A DNA stretch of 64,000 nucleotides from an uncultured Blautia sp. (lineage in GTDB: Bacteria > Bacillota > Clostridia > Lachnospirales > Lachnospiraceae). The position numbers and the translations under genes are program-made. Below are positions 60,749 through 64,000 of the stretch, one piece after another. Position 1 is the first letter of the stretch, and every line of letters begins with the position of its first letter. Under the pieces are notes generated by a model. That model worked only from the letters and a program-made list of their open reading frames with translations, was not told the DNA's origin and ran no database searches. The stretch spans positions 1 to 64,000 of the forward strand of contig CAKRVL010000003.1 in NCBI GenBank assembly GCA_934408705.1, in the 5' to 3' direction.

Positions 60749-62587
60749 TTACATAAACGGTTCTTTTTTTACATAAACGGTAGTTTTGCTACTTTCCAAA
60801 CAGAGTCGTCCCCACCCGATTAAGTCATTCGGCAATTTTCCCGATCCTGGCAAGGCTTTTGCGCCACGGCGGAGATAAGCTTTTAGTTTTTCGCCGTAGA
60901 GGTAGGGATCGTTTCGGCGGGTGATTCCCCATTCCATAAGGAGGGCAGCGGCGCCAGTGACGAAAGGCGTGGAAAAGGAGGTGCCAGTGAAGAATGCATA
61001 GCCTCCACCAGAGCGGGGAGCATAGATGTCAACACCGGGAGCGACAAGGTCTGGTTTAGGAAATGGGAGGGCATGACAGCCGCGGCCGGAGAAATCGGCA
61101 TAGGTGTTTTGACGGGCGTCGTAGGCGCCGACGCTGATCACGCGCCTGGCGGTAGCAGGGATTGTGAGGGTTCCCTGGGCACGTGGAAGATAGAAGGCTG
61201 TGTCTGGGTTTAGCGTTTTGCCACCTGGAAGCCACAGGAAATATTCCCCATTTTTTATATTTCTTGCTGCTAAGATTATTTTCCACACACCGCTGTCTAC
61301 ATAGGTTTTTTTCTCATCCTGCGCCAGAAAATCTACATAAATCTCCTGCGTCACATGATATGGTGCCGGTTTTCCATAATAAATCAGAAGTTCCGTATTT
61401 CCTGCCTGCCACCGCTGGGCGCCCAGTATTTCGGAAAGGGGGCCAACACGCTCCCCGGCCGGATTTTCCAGATAGATTTCCATCTCATCTTCGTAATTTT
61501 TCCAAAGCTGCACATCCAAGGTTGGCTCAAAAGCACCAACACCAAGTTCAATTTCCTGGGTTTCACCTGGCGAAAGCTTTCCTCCGGTGTGCAGAGCATC
61601 ATTTCCATTGTTCCCCATTCCTACACAAATCACATTTTTCCCAATGCCGGACACGCTGTCCAGGTAAGTTTCCAGCAGAGAATCACCTCTGTGTGAGCCA
61701 TAATTATTTCCAAAGCTTAAATTGATCGCGATAGGTCTTCCCATCCGTATAGCCTGCCGAACCAGATAATCTACACCTTGCATCAGCTCTGTAGTTCTTG
61801 GAAAAGAGTCCTGTCTTGGAATTCCCATTTTCACAACCAGAAGGTCACTTTCATATGCCACGCCCCGGTTCACTGCACCACGGGAAAAATCACTGCCAGC
61901 TGCCACTCCAAGCACAGCGGTTCCATGACCGCTTACATCTTCAGACGGAACAAGGCGCCGCCCCTCTCGCACAGAAAGGGACAACGCCTCATTGATTTCC
62001 TCATTGGTATATTCAGTTCCTGTTGCATAGCCTTCCGGGGGATTACCGGGAATGCTTTGATCCCACAAGCGCAATATTCTGGACTTTCCGTCTGCTGTGA
62101 GAAATGCTGAATGACGGTAATCCACGCCGGAATCTACAATTCCGATCAACACACCGCGCCCTGTCAGCCGTAGATTTCCCGGCTCATCGCGCTGCACCTG
62201 GGTAATACAGCTTGCCTCTTTGGAAAACAGGTCTTCGAAATACAGACGGGTGGGCTTTTCTATAAATTCTATCTGGGGACGCCTGGAATATTCATCCAGC
62301 ATACTTTCAGGAAGCGTCACAATGGCATACCCGCCAAGGAGAGGAACCACAGAAATTTCGTTTCCGCCTAATAATGTCTCAACGGAATCCCTATCATTTC
62401 CCGCACCATATTTCATTCCGTCAGAAACTTCCTCATTGGCAATCCCCATTTCACTATACTTCACAATAATTTCCCATTTTCGTGTCTGTTTCTCATATCC
62501 CACATTCAGATTCCGGGATTTCTCTCTTTCCTCTTCTGTAGCATCCATTGCAAGATTCAAAAGATTATCCAGCTTCTGATCTGGCAT
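60749..62587 (-). CDS. S8 subtilase (Csp-like), no signal peptide
   Basis: 612 residues from the ATG at 62587, which has GGAGGG close upstream. The catalytic triad is intact: Asp in IVDSGVDYRH, His in SGHGTAVLG and Ser in GTSFSTPFVTG. A long insertion between His and Ser (about 290-470) and an N-terminal prodomain-like part fit the clostridial Csp-like subtilases, which are often cytoplasmic or leave the cell without a classical signal. The 3' end has a 14-bp direct repeat, the second copy holding the stop codon. Confidence 0.88.
   Translation of the reverse strand: MPDQKLDNLLNLAMDATEEEREKSRNLNVGYEKQTRKWEIIVKYSEMGIANEEVSDGMKYGAGNDRDSVETLLGGNEISVVPLLGGYAIVTLPESMLDEYSRRPQIEFIEKPTRLYFEDLFSKEASCITQVQRDEPGNLRLTGRGVLIGIVDSGVDYRHSAFLTADGKSRILRLWDQSIPGNPPEGYATGTEYTNEEINEALSLSVREGRRLVPSEDVSGHGTAVLGVAAGSDFSRGAVNRGVAYESDLLVVKMGIPRQDSFPRTTELMQGVDYLVRQAIRMGRPIAINLSFGNNYGSHRGDSLLETYLDSVSGIGKNVICVGMGNNGNDALHTGGKLSPGETQEIELGVGAFEPTLDVQLWKNYEDEMEIYLENPAGERVGPLSEILGAQRWQAGNTELLIYYGKPAPYHVTQEIYVDFLAQDEKKTYVDSGVWKIILAARNIKNGEYFLWLPGGKTLNPDTAFYLPRAQGTLTIPATARRVISVGAYDARQNTYADFSGRGCHALPFPKPDLVAPGVDIYAPRSGGGYAFFTGTSFSTPFVTGAAALLMEWGITRRNDPYLYGEKLKAYLRRGAKALPGSGKLPNDLIGWGRLCLESSKTTVYVKKEPFM
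60753..60783. repeat. 14-bp direct repeat at the subtilase 3' end
   Basis: TTTTACATAAACGG occurs twice, 60753-60766 region and 60770-60783 region, separated by a few T-rich bases. The last residues KTTVYVKKEPFM of the subtilase are encoded by it. It may be a local duplication or an operator for the GH3 gene downstream. Confidence 0.4.
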
Positions 62588-62704
62588 ATTCCCTCCGTTT
62601 TGCAGCGTATGCATACTCAAAATATATTTATCTTTAATTTACGCCAACCTGTTTTAAATAATTCCTCAGCCTTTTTATTAGATTGTAAAGTGTTCAAATA
62701 CCCG

Positions 62705-63886
62705 TTATTTTTCCTGTACTTTCACCTTTTTCAGCAGAAAAATCATCACCAACAGCACCACTGGGAAAATCAGGCCTACGCCCATACCCACGCGGATATT
62801 ATCTCCGGCATTCTGGGTGACACGACCCACGATTCCAGGGCCTATGCTGCCTCCAAGGTCTCCTGCCATGGCAAGAAGGGCAAACATAGCGGTCCCGCCG
62901 GCCGGAAATTTCTTAGAGGAAATACTGATGGTTCCAGGCCACATGATTCCAACGGAAAATCCGCATACAATACAGCCAATCAATCCTGCTGCCGGATTAG
63001 AAGACAGGGATGCAAGAAGATAGCAGAATACGCATAAAATTCCGGATCCTGCCATAAATTTCATCAAGTCCATTTTATCTCCGTATTTTCCAAAGATCAC
63101 ACGGCTGATTCCCATCGTAATGGCAAACATGCAGGGACCGGCCAGATCTCCGATGGTCTTGGACAGTCCAAGTGCTGCCTCTGCATAGGCAGATGCCCAC
63201 TGGGACATGGACAGCTCTGATGCCCCTGAACACACCATCAGACACACAGCAATCCAGAACACAGGCTTACGAAACAGTTCCTGGATTTTCATACCTTCCC
63301 CTTCATCCACCAGATGCTCGATGGGACAAGTAGCGAAATTGTATACATTAATGGTTGGAACAATTGCCCACAAAACTGCCAGCCACTTCCAGCTGTCCAT
63401 TCCGAAAACTGCGAAAAACAAGGTGGAAACTGCAATAGTTCCCACAGAGCCCCAGCAGTAGAAGGAATGAAGAAGACTCATGGTCGCTTCTTTATTTTCG
63501 AAAGGACATGCTTCCATAATCGGACTGCAAAGCACTTCAATCAGTCCGCTTCCAACAGCATAAACAATAACACTGATGATAATTCCCACAAAAGGATCTG
63601 GCAGAAGCTCCGGAAGAAATGCCAGCCCCGCCAGTCCTAAAGCGGAACTGATCTCAGAGGTCACAATGCACACGCGATATCCGATTTTGTCCACAAACCG
63701 GGCACAAAACAAATCAACCAACAGCTGGGTAAAGAAAAAGCAGGTGGAGATCAGTGCAATATTTCCAAGGGAAATATGATAATCTGTGTGAAATTTCAAA
63801 AACAGAAGCGGTGCAAAATTTGCTGCTATGGCCTGGGTGATAAAGCCCAGATAACAGGCTCGTTTGGTTTTCTGGTAATTTTGCAT
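62705..63886 (-). CDS. MFS transporter
   Basis: 393 residues with twelve membrane helices. It resembles sugar-type major facilitator proteins (FucP/NarK-like annotation groups), with a central charged loop (DEGEGMKIQELFRKP near 200). It probably exchanges a sugar or small metabolite by proton symport; substrate unknown. AAAGGAG precedes the ATG. It stands alone upstream of the subtilase. Confidence 0.85.
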   Translation of the reverse strand: MQNYQKTKRACYLGFITQAIAANFAPLLFLKFHTDYHISLGNIALISTCFFFTQLLVDLFCARFVDKIGYRVCIVTSEISSALGLAGLAFLPELLPDPFVGIIISVIVYAVGSGLIEVLCSPIMEACPFENKEATMSLLHSFYCWGSVGTIAVSTLFFAVFGMDSWKWLAVLWAIVPTINVYNFATCPIEHLVDEGEGMKIQELFRKPVFWIAVCLMVCSGASELSMSQWASAYAEAALGLSKTIGDLAGPCMFAITMGISRVIFGKYGDKMDLMKFMAGSGILCVFCYLLASLSSNPAAGLIGCIVCGFSVGIMWPGTISISSKKFPAGGTAMFALLAMAGDLGGSIGPGIVGRVTQNAGDNIRVGMGVGLIFPVVLLVMIFLLKKVKVQEK

Positions 63887-63929
63887 GATTGGTTCTCCTT
63901 TTTTCTTTTTTAAAGAAAATTTTTGTCTT

Positions 63930-63971
63930 ATTGGATTATATTATATTTGAATGTGTTTTTCATTGGATTAT
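63930..63971. promoter_or_regulatory. Direct repeats upstream of the MFS gene
   Basis: ATTGGATTAT at 63930-63939 and again at 63962-63971, 32 bp apart (three helical turns). A TATAAT-like -10 lies between them on the minus strand. It may be an activator or repressor site; weak evidence. Confidence 0.3.
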
Positions 63972-64000
63972 TTATGATTTTTGTTGTATAATATCGTAAA

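Noticed and set aside
61183-61725. 180-residue frame antisense to the subtilase
   Set aside because: Shadow of a well-supported gene; His/Pro/Leu-rich composition typical of antisense frames.

Overview
The window reads as chromosome of a gut Clostridia of the family Lachnospiraceae, most like Blautia or a close relative. The evidence is the fermentative gene content (ldh with HdrABC, a group B [FeFe] hydrogenase, glycyl radical enzymes), Gram-positive signals (strong AGGAGG ribosome binding sites, T-box, c-di-GMP-I riboswitch), and the housekeeping order rho, rpmE, DUF1385, prmC, prfA, nucleotidyltransferase, glmM. Genus is inferred from remembered protein similarity, not from a search. No rRNA, tRNA, CRISPR array, prophage or intact insertion sequence was seen.

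Layout. 1-2,600 (minus): an ldh-hdrB-hdrC-hdrA operon that joins a lactate/malate-type dehydrogenase to a heterodisulfide-reductase-like electron module, with a Rex-like site upstream. 3,000-6,600: HD phosphohydrolase, two unknown membrane proteins, pepT. 6,600-12,600: group B [FeFe] hydrogenase, glycyl radical activase and a dehydratase-type glycyl radical enzyme, then an orphan FeoB-associated Cys-rich peptide. 12,800-26,000 (minus): transporter, M42 peptidase, hflX, a lone plus-strand secreted transglutaminase, TPR lipoprotein, glmM, nucleotidyltransferase, prfA, prmC, DUF1385, rpmE and rho. 26,200-27,530: promoter, c-di-GMP-I riboswitch, terminator and a secreted metallopeptidase resembling Pro-Pro endopeptidases. 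27,700-37,500 (minus): sugar acquisition and oxidation locus (GH28-like, beta-propeller lactonase, SDR, ManD-type dehydratase, ABC importer, MBL hydrolase, LacI), with a divergent GntR at 37,736. 38,500-43,450 (plus): transglutaminase lipoprotein and a compact type IV filament-like operon whose only ATPase is PilT-like. 43,475-50,800 (minus): secreted papain-like protease, hisC, mgtE with an unusual structured leader, phospholipase D-type enzyme. 50,900-53,100 (plus): MarR-MATE efflux operon and rubredoxin. 53,300-57,500 (minus): LytTR response regulator, GHKL kinase, T-box leader and cstA. 57,600-64,000 (minus): permuted GH3 glycosidase, cytosolic-looking subtilase, MFS transporter.

Most notable: (i) the c-di-GMP riboswitch controlling the PPEP-like protease; (ii) a ~160 bp structured repeat present twice (8,537 and 53,215) with a compensatory base-pair change; (iii) the mgtE leader, where a 23-bp stem competes with a terminator; (iv) a T-box in front of cstA; (v) a glycyl radical enzyme with diol/glycerol-dehydratase rather than formate-lyase active-site residues; (vi) a stem-loop element bounded by 18-bp direct repeats at 6,693-6,887. 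Start codons were moved from the longest frame where a ribosome binding site supported it.
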